Shown here in pieces: positions 1-8,702 of a stretch of 64,000 nucleotides of DNA (position 1 is the stretch's first letter; every line of letters starts with the position of its first letter). Below the pieces are notes generated by a model that worked only from the letters and a program-made list of their open reading frames with translations, was not told the DNA's origin and made no database searches. Both the position numbers and the translations under genes were made by a program. This stretch comes from Bacteroidales bacterium (GTDB lineage: Bacteria > Bacteroidota > Bacteroidia > Bacteroidales > Lentimicrobiaceae). The DNA is taken from positions 62,001-126,000 of the forward strand of contig JADIZB010000039.1 in assembly GCA_016705005.1 (NCBI GenBank), read 5' to 3'.

Positions 1-1562
1 AAGCGCAATACCTGATCGTAAAACAGAACAATAACCGGAGCGTCTTCCATCACAAGGCTATCCATAGCCCTGTAGAGCCGGCTTCGTTTTGATAGTTCAT
101 TCTCCGTTCCGGCAACATCGTATAACCTGTCAAAGGCCGGGTTGCTGTATTGGGTATAATTGTTTCCTTCAGGACAATGGTTCCGGGAATAGAACAATGA
201 CAGGTAATTCTCAGCATCAGGGTAATCGGCAATCCACGAGCCACGGAAAAAAGGCACCCTGGCCTGGGCAATATTCTCACGAAGTGTAGCAGGGGGACTT
301 ACATCAATTTTTAAGTCAATTCCGATCTGGCTCAACTGGCTCTGAATGAACTGGCAGAGATCGAGGTACGAAGCATTGGTCGACAGTGTTATCGCAGGCA
401 ATCCCTTACCCATCGGGTAACCGGCCTGTGACAATAGTTGACGGGCTTTAACAGGATTATAATCATATCCGAACCCGGGATTTTCAGCAAAACCAGGCAT
501 ACCGGAAGGTATAAACCCCTGTATCCCGGGATAACCGATTCCATTGCGGAGATAGCGCATCATCCTTTTGCGGTCAAACCCATAGTTGATCGCCTGACGT
601 ACTTCTCGTTTCAGCAATGGGTTGTTCTTCATTACGGGATTATTCCTGTCTGCCAGAATACCAAGATATTCTGTGTTGAGATATGGCCGACATGTCATAC
701 TTATCCTATCAGCATATTTAGGATTCAGTCTTCCGGAAGGTGTAAGAATTTCGTCCTTATAGCTGGCATGCAGACCAGAGATGAAGTCTAGGTTACCTTT
801 AACAAACTCCAGGAAAGCAGTCTGTTTGTCAATGATAAACGAAACAGCTACTGCATCAAGATATGGCAGGCGATTCCCATTTTCACTTTCAAAATAATGA
901 TCGTTTTTTACCATCACCAGTTTAACGCCTTCTTTCCAGAGTTTAAATCTGAAAGGTCCGGTACCAACCGGGTTCGAACGGAATTCATCCCTGTAATACT
1001 CAACAGCCTCCCTGGGAACCACAGAGCAGTACTGCATACCAAGCATTCCAAGAAAAGGAGGAAATGCTTTAGTTAATCTGACAATCAAAGTCGTATCATC
1101 AATGGCAATGATGTCGGGCTGATCATTGACCATCCTCACTGGTCCCATTACCCAGGCCCCGGGAGAAGCGATTTTTTTATCCGACAAACGCTGAAAGCTG
1201 TAGATGAAATCATCAGCTTTTACCTGTCGCCCCCTGCCACCGGCGAAAACTTGGTTATCATGAAAATAAACATCATCCCTCAGGTAAAACGTATACTCCT
1301 TCCCATCCGGGCTTATCTTCCAGTTTCTGGCGATACATGGCTTTACAAGAAGGGCTGTATCAAGCTGAACCAATCCGTTAAACATCTGATTTACAGCCCA
1401 AATATTTGCCTGATTGCGGGCAAAAGCTGGGTCAAGAGATGTTATTCCTGCTGATTCGTTGTACCTGAATACAGTTTTACCCTCATCACCGGATTTATTC
1501 CTGAAACATGAAGATGCTCCCAGCAAGATGATTAATACCAGCAATTTAAGCGCTTTCTGCAT
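1..1562 (-). CDS. Oligopeptide ABC transporter substrate-binding lipoprotein (SBP family 5), partial
   Basis: Extracytoplasmic solute-binding protein of the OppA/DppA type (SBP_bac_5), expected to deliver peptides to an ABC importer. Read on the minus strand from the ATG at 1562 it is open for about 520 residues and runs off the left edge, so the C terminus is missing. The first 19 residues form a lipoprotein signal (hydrophobic LLVLIILLG, then ASSC with Cys19 as the likely lipidated residue). Family signatures follow in order: SLDPAF, NQMFNGLVQLD, PDGKEYTFYLRDDVYFHD, a VKADDFIYSF segment, VRQAINYGFDR and WIADYPDAENYL. No permease or ATPase gene is in view; they may lie to the left. It is divergent from the M1 peptidase gene. 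The family is confident; the substrate is not known. Confidence 0.9.
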   Translation of the reverse strand, partial: MQKALKLLVLIILLGASSCFRNKSGDEGKTVFRYNESAGITSLDPAFARNQANIWAVNQMFNGLVQLDTALLVKPCIARNWKISPDGKEYTFYLRDDVYFHDNQVFAGGRGRQVKADDFIYSFQRLSDKKIASPGAWVMGPVRMVNDQPDIIAIDDTTLIVRLTKAFPPFLGMLGMQYCSVVPREAVEYYRDEFRSNPVGTGPFRFKLWKEGVKLVMVKNDHYFESENGNRLPYLDAVAVSFIIDKQTAFLEFVKGNLDFISGLHASYKDEILTPSGRLNPKYADRISMTCRPYLNTEYLGILADRNNPVMKNNPLLKREVRQAINYGFDRKRMMRYLRNGIGYPGIQGFIPSGMPGFAENPGFGYDYNPVKARQLLSQAGYPMGKGLPAITLSTNASYLDLCQFIQSQLSQIGIDLKIDVSPPATLRENIAQARVPFFRGSWIADYPDAENYLSLFYSRNHCPEGNNYTQYSNPAFDRLYDVAGTENELSKRSRLYRAMDSLVMEDAPVIVLFYDQVLR

Positions 1563-1709
1563 AAAAAATGTAAGTTGTACAAATATAATACTATTGAAGG
1601 TTTTCACTGAAAGATTATGCAATTGCAGGGAGACTCAGGTCTTTTACATATGCGCTGTTATCCCTACAAAGTTTTGTACTACTTTTATCGCCCTAAATAT
1701 GTTGAAACC

Positions 1710-3713
1710 ATGAAAAACAGATTACTTACCTCTCTTTTCCTAGTACCGGCCCTGCTCCTATCCCTTCAGTTGGTTGCCCAGGAAAACAACCTGCTACGTG
1801 GCAGTGAAATGTGCGCCAAATCAAAACAGATGCGTCCTGCCCCCTCCGTAACTGATCTCCGTTCGCCAAATTCTCCCCGCCATAAATTCGATGTTTTAAA
1901 TTACGAACTTGACCTTGATATTTTCCATTGCTATTCCAGTCCATACCCAAGAAACTTTTCCGGAACATGCCTGATTTCGTTCAAGGTCGATAGCACCCTG
2001 AACACCATAGAACTGGATGCCGACAATACGTCCCTGCAGATTATATCTGTCGGAACAGATGGCACCTCATTTAATCATGATGACAATATTCTTACGGTCA
2101 ACCTCGACGGAACTTATCATGCCGGAGATACTGCCTTTGTTTCGGTGAGGTACAATCACCTGAACGTGATTGATTACGCCTTTAACGTTGGCAATGGATT
2201 TGTTTTTACCGACTGTGAACCTGAAGGCGCCCGAAAATGGTTCCCCTGTTACGACAAACCTTCTGACAAAGCAACATTAAACCTCAGAGCCAAAGTGCCC
2301 TTGAATGTAAAACTTGGATCAAACGGCAGCCTTGCTGATTCTGTTGTGATTGCCGACTCTCTTTGGTACACATGGGTAAGCAGGGATCCGATATCAACTT
2401 ATCTGATGGTAATGACATCGAGGGTCAATTATAACCTCGATATAGTTTACTGGCATAATCCGGATAACCCATCCGACAGTATCCCCATGAGATTCTATTA
2501 TAATCCGAATGAGAATCCGGCGTCAATGGAACAAATGATCATTCCTCTGACCGACTTCTATTACTCATTGTTTGGCGATCATCCGTTCGAGAAAAATGGT
2601 TTTGCATCGCTGAACCCTCAGTTTCAATGGGGTGGAATGGAAAATCAGACCCTCACCAGCCTTTGTCAGGGATGCTGGTATTCGAGTCTCATTGCCCATG
2701 AATTTGCTCATCAGTGGTTTGGTGATATGATTACTTGTGCAACCTGGGCAGATCTATGGCTGAATGAAGGATTTGCAACCTACATTGAAGCCCTGTGGAC
2801 GGGCGAAGTAAGCGGGCAACAGGCCTATATTAATGAACTGGAGGGAAATGCTGCCTATTACCTTTCAGCAAATCCCGGCTGGCCGATCTCTGACCCTGAC
2901 TGGGCAACAAATCCTCCCGGAAACGACGTGCTGTTCAATTACGCCATAACTTATATGAAAGGCTCCTGCGTTCTTTATATGTACCGGTATGTTGTCGGTG
3001 ATGAATTGTTCTTCAGCAGCCTGTATGACTATGCCAACGATACGGAAAACTTCCGTTACCAGACTGCCACCATTCCTGATTTTATTGATAAAATGAATCT
3101 GTCAACCGGTCAGGATCTGAACTGGTTCTTCGAGGAATGGCTCTATCAGCCAAATCATCCGGTGTACGACAATTCATACAGTTTTGAAAATATGGGTGGG
3201 GGCTCCTGGAATGTACATTTCTATACAGAACAGGTACAGACAGCTACTGACTTTTTCCGCATGCCGGTTGAACTCAGAATCAGCTTCAGTGATGCCAGCG
3301 ATACCATTGTTCAGGTGATGAACGACATCAATGGACAGGGCTTTACATTCCACTTCGACAAACAGCCGGTAAGCCTGACATTTGACCCACGTAACCAAAT
3401 CATTCTGAAACAGGCTACTACAGTGGTATCGGCTGAAAATCAGTCAATCTCAGAAACAATCCTGTATCAGCCCGAACCAAATCCGGCCGCAAATGTCAGT
3501 GTAGTACGTTTTAGTCTGGCCAAAGCAGGAGACGTGAAACTTGTTTTACGAGACCTCACAGGAAAACAAATCCATGTTTACGAAATGAGGAATCTCTCAG
3601 CCGGTCAGCACAGACATAGCATTGACCTGTCCGGATTAGGCAATGGAACATATATTGTTACGATGGAATCGGCCGACGTAACAATGTCTGTTAAAATGAT
3701 GGTTGTGAAATAG
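1710..3713 (+). CDS. Secreted M1 family zinc aminopeptidase with T9SS sorting domain
   Basis: Gluzincin aminopeptidase, 667 residues, removing N-terminal amino acids from peptides outside the cell. An upstream in-frame ATG at 1617 exists, but the ATG at 1710 gives a clean signal peptide (MKNRLLTSLF..LQLVAQ, cleavage near residue 23) and is preferred. The exopeptidase motif GGMEN is at residues 308-312. The zinc site HEFAH is at 330-334, and the third ligand Glu353 sits in LNEGFATY at the correct spacing. An NTF-like N-terminal beta domain precedes the catalytic domain. The last ~80 residues (from about YQPEPNPAANVSV to MMVVK) are a type IX secretion C-terminal sorting domain, so the enzyme is probably secreted or surface-anchored through T9SS. 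It is shorter than PepN-type enzymes (~870 aa), as is usual for secreted Bacteroidota members. With the neighbouring peptide-binding protein it suggests peptide scavenging (inference). Confidence 0.93.
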   Translation: MKNRLLTSLFLVPALLLSLQLVAQENNLLRGSEMCAKSKQMRPAPSVTDLRSPNSPRHKFDVLNYELDLDIFHCYSSPYPRNFSGTCLISFKVDSTLNTIELDADNTSLQIISVGTDGTSFNHDDNILTVNLDGTYHAGDTAFVSVRYNHLNVIDYAFNVGNGFVFTDCEPEGARKWFPCYDKPSDKATLNLRAKVPLNVKLGSNGSLADSVVIADSLWYTWVSRDPISTYLMVMTSRVNYNLDIVYWHNPDNPSDSIPMRFYYNPNENPASMEQMIIPLTDFYYSLFGDHPFEKNGFASLNPQFQWGGMENQTLTSLCQGCWYSSLIAHEFAHQWFGDMITCATWADLWLNEGFATYIEALWTGEVSGQQAYINELEGNAAYYLSANPGWPISDPDWATNPPGNDVLFNYAITYMKGSCVLYMYRYVVGDELFFSSLYDYANDTENFRYQTATIPDFIDKMNLSTGQDLNWFFEEWLYQPNHPVYDNSYSFENMGGGSWNVHFYTEQVQTATDFFRMPVELRISFSDASDTIVQVMNDINGQGFTFHFDKQPVSLTFDPRNQIILKQATTVVSAENQSISETILYQPEPNPAANVSVVRFSLAKAGDVKLVLRDLTGKQIHVYEMRNLSAGQHRHSIDLSGLGNGTYIVTMESADVTMSVKMMVVK

Positions 3714-3751
3714 CGAATGTTATAAGGCGGAAATAATCTCCGGTATGAATT

Positions 3752-4330
3752 CTAATTCATCTTCCGACCCAGACTTTCCACTCTGGATATCCAGCGTTCG
3801 CGCTTCTTTTCTGATGAAATTCTGAGTGATCCAATGGTGGTAACCCTCACCGGCCTGATTCCGCAGAACTCAAGAATTCCCCGTTTCATGGCATTGTGTC
3901 CTGGCCGGCGGTATACCAGCCAGTAATACCATGGCGGTGTATCCATCGTAACGATTATCCTGGCGGAACGCCCTTTCAGAAGTTTATCCCACAATAAACC
4001 TCCTTTGTGGTATTTAAATGCAAATCCAGGCAGAAATGTCCGGTCAATAAAACCCTTCAGCAGTGCCGGAAAAGTTGACCACCAGTTTGGGTAGATAAAT
4101 ACAATATGATCAGCCCATGTAATGGATTCCTGGGCCATGACCAGATCGGGCTCCAGTTCCTGGTTACCCCGGTAACCTTCACTGAAATTAAGATCAAATT
4201 CAAGTTTACGGAGGATTATTTCCCTTATATGGGCACCTGAAGCAACTGCCCCTTTTACATAGGCTGCCCTGAGAGAATCGGAAAAAGTGTCTTTAACAGG
4301 ATGTCCGAGTATGATCAGTATATTCTTCAT
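3752..4330 (-). CDS. Flavodoxin-fold NAD(P)H quinone oxidoreductase (Flavodoxin_2 family)
   Basis: Flavin-dependent NAD(P)H:acceptor oxidoreductase of the NQO/KefF/YwrO/MdaB type, 192 residues, cytoplasmic. The N terminus MKNILIILGHPVKDTFS is the flavin phosphate-binding beta-loop of this fold. IVFIYPNWWSTFPALLKGFIDR is the classic second signature (the YPxWW..P..LKGxxDR pattern), followed by FLPGFAFKY. The start at 4330 is an ATG; the longer reading from 4336 uses a TTG and is less likely. It converges with the M1 peptidase and lies downstream of lon on the same strand with a gap of about 40 bp, so it may be read from the lon transcript. Substrate (quinone, nitro compound or stress-linked acceptor) cannot be told from sequence. 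Confidence 0.85.
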   Translation of the reverse strand: MKNILIILGHPVKDTFSDSLRAAYVKGAVASGAHIREIILRKLEFDLNFSEGYRGNQELEPDLVMAQESITWADHIVFIYPNWWSTFPALLKGFIDRTFLPGFAFKYHKGGLLWDKLLKGRSARIIVTMDTPPWYYWLVYRRPGHNAMKRGILEFCGIRPVRVTTIGSLRISSEKKRERWISRVESLGRKMN

Positions 4331-4373
4331 CAGCAAACTGCCTGAAATTCAAATCAGAATCAGGCAAAAATAA

Positions 4374-6818
4374 TTAATAGTTAATTTTCAGATGATTGCG
4401 ATCCATCTTGTCGGTCAGGGCGATGTTGATTACATCAATCATCTGATCAACATAATGAAAATTCAGGCCCTTAAGGTAAACAGGTTTGATCTCTTCTATG
4501 TCCTTTTGATTTTCTGACGGAAGGATAATATCTTTTACACCGGATCTGCGGGCCGCAAGGATTTTTTCCTTGATACCTCCTACAGGCAGCACCTTACCCC
4601 TCAGGGTGATTTCACCTGTCATGGCAAGTTTGGGTTTCACCAGCCGCTGGGTAAAAGCAGAAGCCAAAGCAGTGAACATGGTAATTCCTGCCGAAGGGCC
4701 GTCTTTGGGCGTTGCTCCTTCCGGAATGTGAATATGTACATTCCATTTTTCAAAAACGGAGGGATCAATTTTCAACTGATGACTGTGTGCTTTCAGGTAT
4801 TCATAAGCCAGTGTAGCCGATTCTTTCATCACATCTCCCAGGTTACCGGTCACACCCATGGTGCCTTTGCCATGACTGAGGCTGGTTTCAACATACAGAA
4901 TCTCCCCGCCGACTGGTGTCCATGCAAGCCCGGTAACTACGCCCGTTTCGTGCGGAGCAGCATCGTTTTCATGATGGTATTTTACATGACCAAGAATCTT
5001 TTTCAGATCATTGTCATCAACTTCCAGGTTGTATTTCTCTCCTGTAACAATAAATCTGGCCTGATGCCTGATTATTTTGGCAATCTGTTTTTCGAGCAAT
5101 CTTACTCCGGATTCACGGGTGTATCCATCTACTATCTTTTCTATAATTTTTTTCGTAAAAGAAAGTTGCTCTGCTTTTACACCGTGTTCTTTCAACTGCT
5201 TAGGGACCAGGTGTCTTCTGGCTATCTCAAGCTTTTCTTCCAACAGGTAACCGGTTATTTCAATAATTTCCATTCTGTCGCGGAGAGCCGGATGAATGGT
5301 ATTTATATTATTGGCTGTGGCGATAAACATCACCTTCGAGAGATCATACTCCAGTTCTACAAAATTATCGTAGAAGGTGCTGTTCTGCTCAGGGTCAAGT
5401 ACCTCAAGCAAGGCAGCTGCCGGATCACCGTTGATATTGGCTCCGATTACCTTGTCAATTTCATCAAGTACAAAAACAGGATTGGATGCTTTGGCTTTGC
5501 GGATACTCTGAAGCACCCTGCCCGGCATAGCTCCGATGTAGGTCTTGCGATGCCCGCGGATTTCAGCTTCATCACGCAGTCCACCAAGCGACATTCTGAT
5601 ATAGTTCCTGTTGACAGCTTCAGCCACTGATTTGCCAAGCGAGGTTTTTCCAACTCCCGGAGGCCCATAGAGGCAGAGTATCGGTGATTTCATATCCCCC
5701 TTAAGCTTAAGCACTGCCAGATATTCAATGATCCGGTCTTTTACGGTTCCCAGCCCGTAATGATCCCTGTCAAGAACTTTCTGAGCCCGGTTAAGGTCAA
5801 AGTTATCTATGGTGTATTCATTCCATGGCAAATCGATCAGTACCTGAAGATAATTCAGCTGCATGGAATACTCCATCGCAGCAGGATTCATCCTTTGAAG
5901 TTTGCCCAGTTCTTTTTCAAAAACATCGGCAACATTTTGATTCCACCGCTTTTTACCAGCCTTTGCCTTTAAGTCTTCAATATCCTGGGTATGAGGATTA
6001 TCACCAAGTTCCTCCTGAATCGTTTTTAATTGCTGATTCAGCAGGTAATCCCGTTGCTGTTTATCCAGATCTATCTTTACTTTACTCTGTATCTGATTTT
6101 TAAGCTCAATAATCTGCAATTCTTTGGTAAGCAGGCCCAATACTGTATTTGCCCTCTCAAGCAGATCATCAATCGCAAGCAACATTTGCTTTTCTTCGAG
6201 TGAAATATTGAGGTTGGAGGATATAAAATTCACAAGAAAAACGGGACTTTCAATATTCCTGATAGCAAAAACAGAGTCGGATGGAAGATTGGGCGAAAGA
6301 TTAATGATTTGAATAGCCAGGTCTTTGATGGAAGACATCAGGGCATTAAACCTTTTGTCTTTGATCATTTGCTTCTGATTGCCAAATTGCTGAACTCTTG
6401 CAATGAAATAGGGATCTTCCTGAAGCATCTGCATCATTCTGAACCGTTTCTTTCCCTGAATTATGGCAGTCGTGCTGCCATCAGGCATCTGAAGGAGTTT
6501 AATGATATATGCAATCGTTCCGATTTCGTTCAGATCGTTAAATGAAGGATCTTCAATCTCAACATCTTTCTGCGCTACTGCCCCGATTATTCTGTCGCCT
6601 TTATAAAAATCCTTGATCAAACGGATAGATTTATCCCTGCCAACAGTAATAGGAATAACAACTCCTGGAAAAAGTACAGTGTTCCTCAAAGGCAAGATCG
6701 GAAGTGTATCCGGAACAATCTCGGCATTCATTTGCTCCTCATCTTCCGATGAAAGAAGAGGAATAAATTCAGTTTCATTCTCTATCAGGTCTGTCAGCCT
6801 GATTCCTTCATTCGTCAT
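4374..6818 (-). CDS. lon: ATP-dependent endopeptidase Lon
   Basis: Cytoplasmic AAA+ serine protease that degrades misfolded and short-lived regulatory proteins, 814 residues (typical length). Domain order: Lon N-terminal substrate domain (about 40-240, beginning ILPLRNTVLFPGVVIP), coiled-coil linker (KQQRDYLLNQQLKTIQEELG), AAA+ module and C-terminal protease. Walker A GPPGVGKT is at 385-392 (Lys391), and Walker B is PVFVLDEIDK. The catalytic dyad is Ser709 in PKDGPSAGITM and Lys752 in the second Lys of GGIKEKILAA, spaced 43 as in E. coli Lon (Ser679/Lys722). An unusual acidic N-terminal extension of about 35 residues precedes the canonical start of the domain. A perfect inverted repeat lies just upstream (see separate entry). 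Confidence 0.99.
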   Translation of the reverse strand: MTNEGIRLTDLIENETEFIPLLSSEDEEQMNAEIVPDTLPILPLRNTVLFPGVVIPITVGRDKSIRLIKDFYKGDRIIGAVAQKDVEIEDPSFNDLNEIGTIAYIIKLLQMPDGSTTAIIQGKKRFRMMQMLQEDPYFIARVQQFGNQKQMIKDKRFNALMSSIKDLAIQIINLSPNLPSDSVFAIRNIESPVFLVNFISSNLNISLEEKQMLLAIDDLLERANTVLGLLTKELQIIELKNQIQSKVKIDLDKQQRDYLLNQQLKTIQEELGDNPHTQDIEDLKAKAGKKRWNQNVADVFEKELGKLQRMNPAAMEYSMQLNYLQVLIDLPWNEYTIDNFDLNRAQKVLDRDHYGLGTVKDRIIEYLAVLKLKGDMKSPILCLYGPPGVGKTSLGKSVAEAVNRNYIRMSLGGLRDEAEIRGHRKTYIGAMPGRVLQSIRKAKASNPVFVLDEIDKVIGANINGDPAAALLEVLDPEQNSTFYDNFVELEYDLSKVMFIATANNINTIHPALRDRMEIIEITGYLLEEKLEIARRHLVPKQLKEHGVKAEQLSFTKKIIEKIVDGYTRESGVRLLEKQIAKIIRHQARFIVTGEKYNLEVDDNDLKKILGHVKYHHENDAAPHETGVVTGLAWTPVGGEILYVETSLSHGKGTMGVTGNLGDVMKESATLAYEYLKAHSHQLKIDPSVFEKWNVHIHIPEGATPKDGPSAGITMFTALASAFTQRLVKPKLAMTGEITLRGKVLPVGGIKEKILAARRSGVKDIILPSENQKDIEEIKPVYLKGLNFHYVDQMIDVINIALTDKMDRNHLKINY

Positions 6819-6833
6819 AGCAGTTATCTTAAA

Positions 6834-6851
6834 CCTGACAAATGTGTCAGG
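6834..6851. promoter_or_regulatory. Perfect palindrome CCTGACA-N4-TGTCAGG upstream of lon
   Basis: A perfect 7-bp inverted repeat with a 4-bp spacer (AATG) lies 16-33 bases before the lon start codon. On the lon strand it reads CCTGACACATTTGTCAGG and contains ACATTTG, a weak match to the -7 form TAnnTTTG, so a bound protein could block transcription. No run of T follows it on the lon strand, so it does not look like a terminator. It could be a repressor operator for a heat- or stress-responsive lon (inference), or a 5' UTR hairpin that influences translation. Confidence 0.4.
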
Positions 6852-6913
6852 GTGTCATATTCTTTAATTCAACATTAGGGCAGTTGTAATGTCAAAATTC
6901 GTGCCGTCAGTAC

Positions 6914-6950
6914 AAAAAATAAAAAAACCGGTACTTTGTTATGGTACCGG
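6914..6950 (-). terminator. Intrinsic terminator of the GlmU-like gene
   Basis: On the minus strand a perfect 7-bp stem CCGGTAC/GTACCGG with a 9-base loop is followed by an uninterrupted run of seven T and a further T-rich stretch. It lies 25 bp past the stop of the GlmU-like gene and separates it from lon. Confidence 0.85.
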
Positions 6951-6975
6951 ATAAACAAGTGTTGGATTGAAAAGT

Positions 6976-8151
6976 TTACATTCTTCGGTAGTTATGGGTG
7001 AGATTGTAAACATCTTCTATCAGGCGGGCATCTGTATCCGTAAATTCGAGATTCCGACGTTTGTACATCCCTCTTGCAACTTCAATGGCTTTTTTAGGCT
7101 GAAAAGTGGTGAAGCCGGCAACACCACCCCATTTGAATGAGGAGATGAAATTACGCTGGAAACCGGATCCGAAGATATTGGAACTGACTCCAACCACTGT
7201 GCCTGTATTGAACATCGTATTAATCCCGCATTTGGAATGATCACCCATAATCAATCCGCAGAACTGTTGTCCTGTATCAATAAAGGATTCATCAGGATAA
7301 TTCCAGAGTTTCACGGTATCATAAGTATTTTTAAGGTTGGATGTATTGGTATCTGCTCCGAGATTACACCATTCAGCAATTACTGAATGTCCGAGGAATC
7401 CATCGTGTGCCTTGTTGGAATAGCCGAAAATAACTGAACTGTTAACTTCTCCACCCACTTTTGAATAAGGTCCGATTGTGGTAGGTCCATAAATCTTGGC
7501 AGCCATCTTGGTTTGGGCACATTCGCATAATGCTACCGGTCCGCGGATATTTGTACCCTCCATAACAACGGCATTTTTACCGATATAGATCGGACCGTCA
7601 GTTGCATTCAGCGTTGAAACAAGGATTTCGGCACCTTCCTCAATAAAGATCTTTTCAGGAGCTACGGCAAAACAATGCGAAGGAATTGCTTTTGATTTCC
7701 TGCCCTTCGTAATCAGCTCATAATCAGCATTTATAGCCTCACCATTTTTTGTAAATACATCCCAGGTGTTGAAAATCTCGAGGAATTCGGCTTCTGTTTC
7801 AACTTCATCAATAGCTCCTGACTGAACTTCAAAGTCCTTTTCATTCAGAAACATGGCAATAACAGTGTCGCCCTTTACCAGTGCCTGGCCTGCTTTGAGC
7901 TTTCCGATCTCTTTTATAAGATCGGCATTGGGGCAGATTGCTCCGTTGATGATGACATTATCCTTTTCCTTAACCAGGGGATAACGGGCAGACAGATATT
8001 CCTCGGTAAGCGTTGAAGTTTTGCATTTGAGATACCACTCCCATTTCTCTCTTATAGTAAGTATTCCAAACCGTATATCTGCGACAGGCCTCAGAAAAGT
8101 CAGCGGCAAAAGATTATTTCTTCTTGCTTCGTCAAAAAGAACATAGTTCAT
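6976..8151 (-). CDS. GlmU-like sugar nucleotidyltransferase / left-handed beta-helix acyltransferase
   Basis: 391-residue member of the alternative bacterial GlmU family of Bacteroidota (TIGR03991 type), predicted to act in UDP-GlcNAc formation or a related hexosamine-1-phosphate step. The start MNYVLFDEARRNNLLPLTF at 8151 is the conserved family N terminus; the longer frame begins at a TTG and adds a non-conserved stretch. The N-terminal part has TFLRPVADIRFGILTIREKW, the divergent nucleotidyltransferase signature of this family. From about residue 185 hexapeptide-type repeats form the beta-helix (IYIGKNAVVMEGTNIRGPV, IYGPTTIGPYSKVGGEV, IFGYSNKAHDGFLGHSVIAE, GDHSKCGINTMFNTGTVVG). It lies next to rpmE2 on the same strand, 109 bp downstream. 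Known from family annotation: the proposed dual activity is inferred by similarity rather than shown in most species. Confidence 0.85.
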   Translation of the reverse strand: MNYVLFDEARRNNLLPLTFLRPVADIRFGILTIREKWEWYLKCKTSTLTEEYLSARYPLVKEKDNVIINGAICPNADLIKEIGKLKAGQALVKGDTVIAMFLNEKDFEVQSGAIDEVETEAEFLEIFNTWDVFTKNGEAINADYELITKGRKSKAIPSHCFAVAPEKIFIEEGAEILVSTLNATDGPIYIGKNAVVMEGTNIRGPVALCECAQTKMAAKIYGPTTIGPYSKVGGEVNSSVIFGYSNKAHDGFLGHSVIAEWCNLGADTNTSNLKNTYDTVKLWNYPDESFIDTGQQFCGLIMGDHSKCGINTMFNTGTVVGVSSNIFGSGFQRNFISSFKWGGVAGFTTFQPKKAIEVARGMYKRRNLEFTDTDARLIEDVYNLTHNYRRM

Positions 8152-8260
8152 ATAGTCAGTATTTTGTTTATATTGCTGAATAGCCCAAAAATAAATAAAA
8201 AAGCCCTTCATGAATAAAGGGCTTCTCAAATCTTATTAACAGCAGCTTGCTGATAACTTG

Positions 8261-8530
8261 TTATGCTTTGTTACGGTTCTCGAAATGCTTCTGATACTTT
8301 GTCTTGAATTTATCAACGCGACCGGCTGTATCAATAAGTTTAATCTTACCGGTATAAAAAGGATGCGATGTATTTGAAATCTCAAGCTTAATCAACGGAT
8401 ATTCCTTACCGTCTTCCCAAACAATGGTATCTTTCGTGGCTACGGTTGACTTGGTCATGAAGACGTAATCGTTCGACATGTCTTTGAAAACCACCAGTCT
8501 GTAATCTTTGGGATGAATGTCTTTTTTCAT
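8261..8530 (-). CDS. rpmE2: 50S ribosomal protein L31 type B
   Basis: 89-residue ribosomal protein L31 of the type B (YkgM-like) class, which joins the central protuberance of the large subunit. MKKDIHPKDYRLVVFKDMS and the C-terminal HPFYTGKIKLIDTAGRVDKF are diagnostic. There is no cysteine anywhere, so the zinc-binding CxxC pairs of type A L31 are absent, as expected of the zinc-independent form. In gamma-proteobacteria and Bacillus the type B paralogue replaces type A under zinc limitation; in Bacteroidota it is usually the only L31, so constitutive expression is likely. A well-formed promoter sits about 100 bp upstream. Confidence 0.97.
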   Translation of the reverse strand: MKKDIHPKDYRLVVFKDMSNDYVFMTKSTVATKDTIVWEDGKEYPLIKLEISNTSHPFYTGKIKLIDTAGRVDKFKTKYQKHFENRNKA

Positions 8531-8628
8531 GATTCAGTGTATTTTGTATTTAATCCTGACCGATAACCCAGCCCGGATGAATTCTTAAAATCAATATGTT
8601 ATTTGAAAACCCATCGTTTTGGGGACTG

Positions 8629-8658
8629 CAAAAGTAAAAACATTTTTCGAATTCACAA
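8629..8658 (-). promoter_or_regulatory. Bacteroidota-type promoter for rpmE2
   Basis: On the minus strand TTTG (8658-8655), a 19-bp spacer and TACTTTTG (8636-8629) exactly fit the primary sigma consensus of Bacteroidota (TTTG-N19..21-TAnnTTTG). This puts the transcript start near 8622 and gives a leader of about 90 nt before the L31 start codon. Confidence 0.7.
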
Positions 8659-8702
8659 AAAAATCTATACGATATTTTATTAACAATCATTCCGTCTGCA
8701 CT

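Noticed and set aside
4728..5630. 300-residue open frame antisense to lon
   Set aside because: Cysteine- and Phe-rich composition without motifs; the other strand encodes the conserved Lon AAA+ and protease domains.
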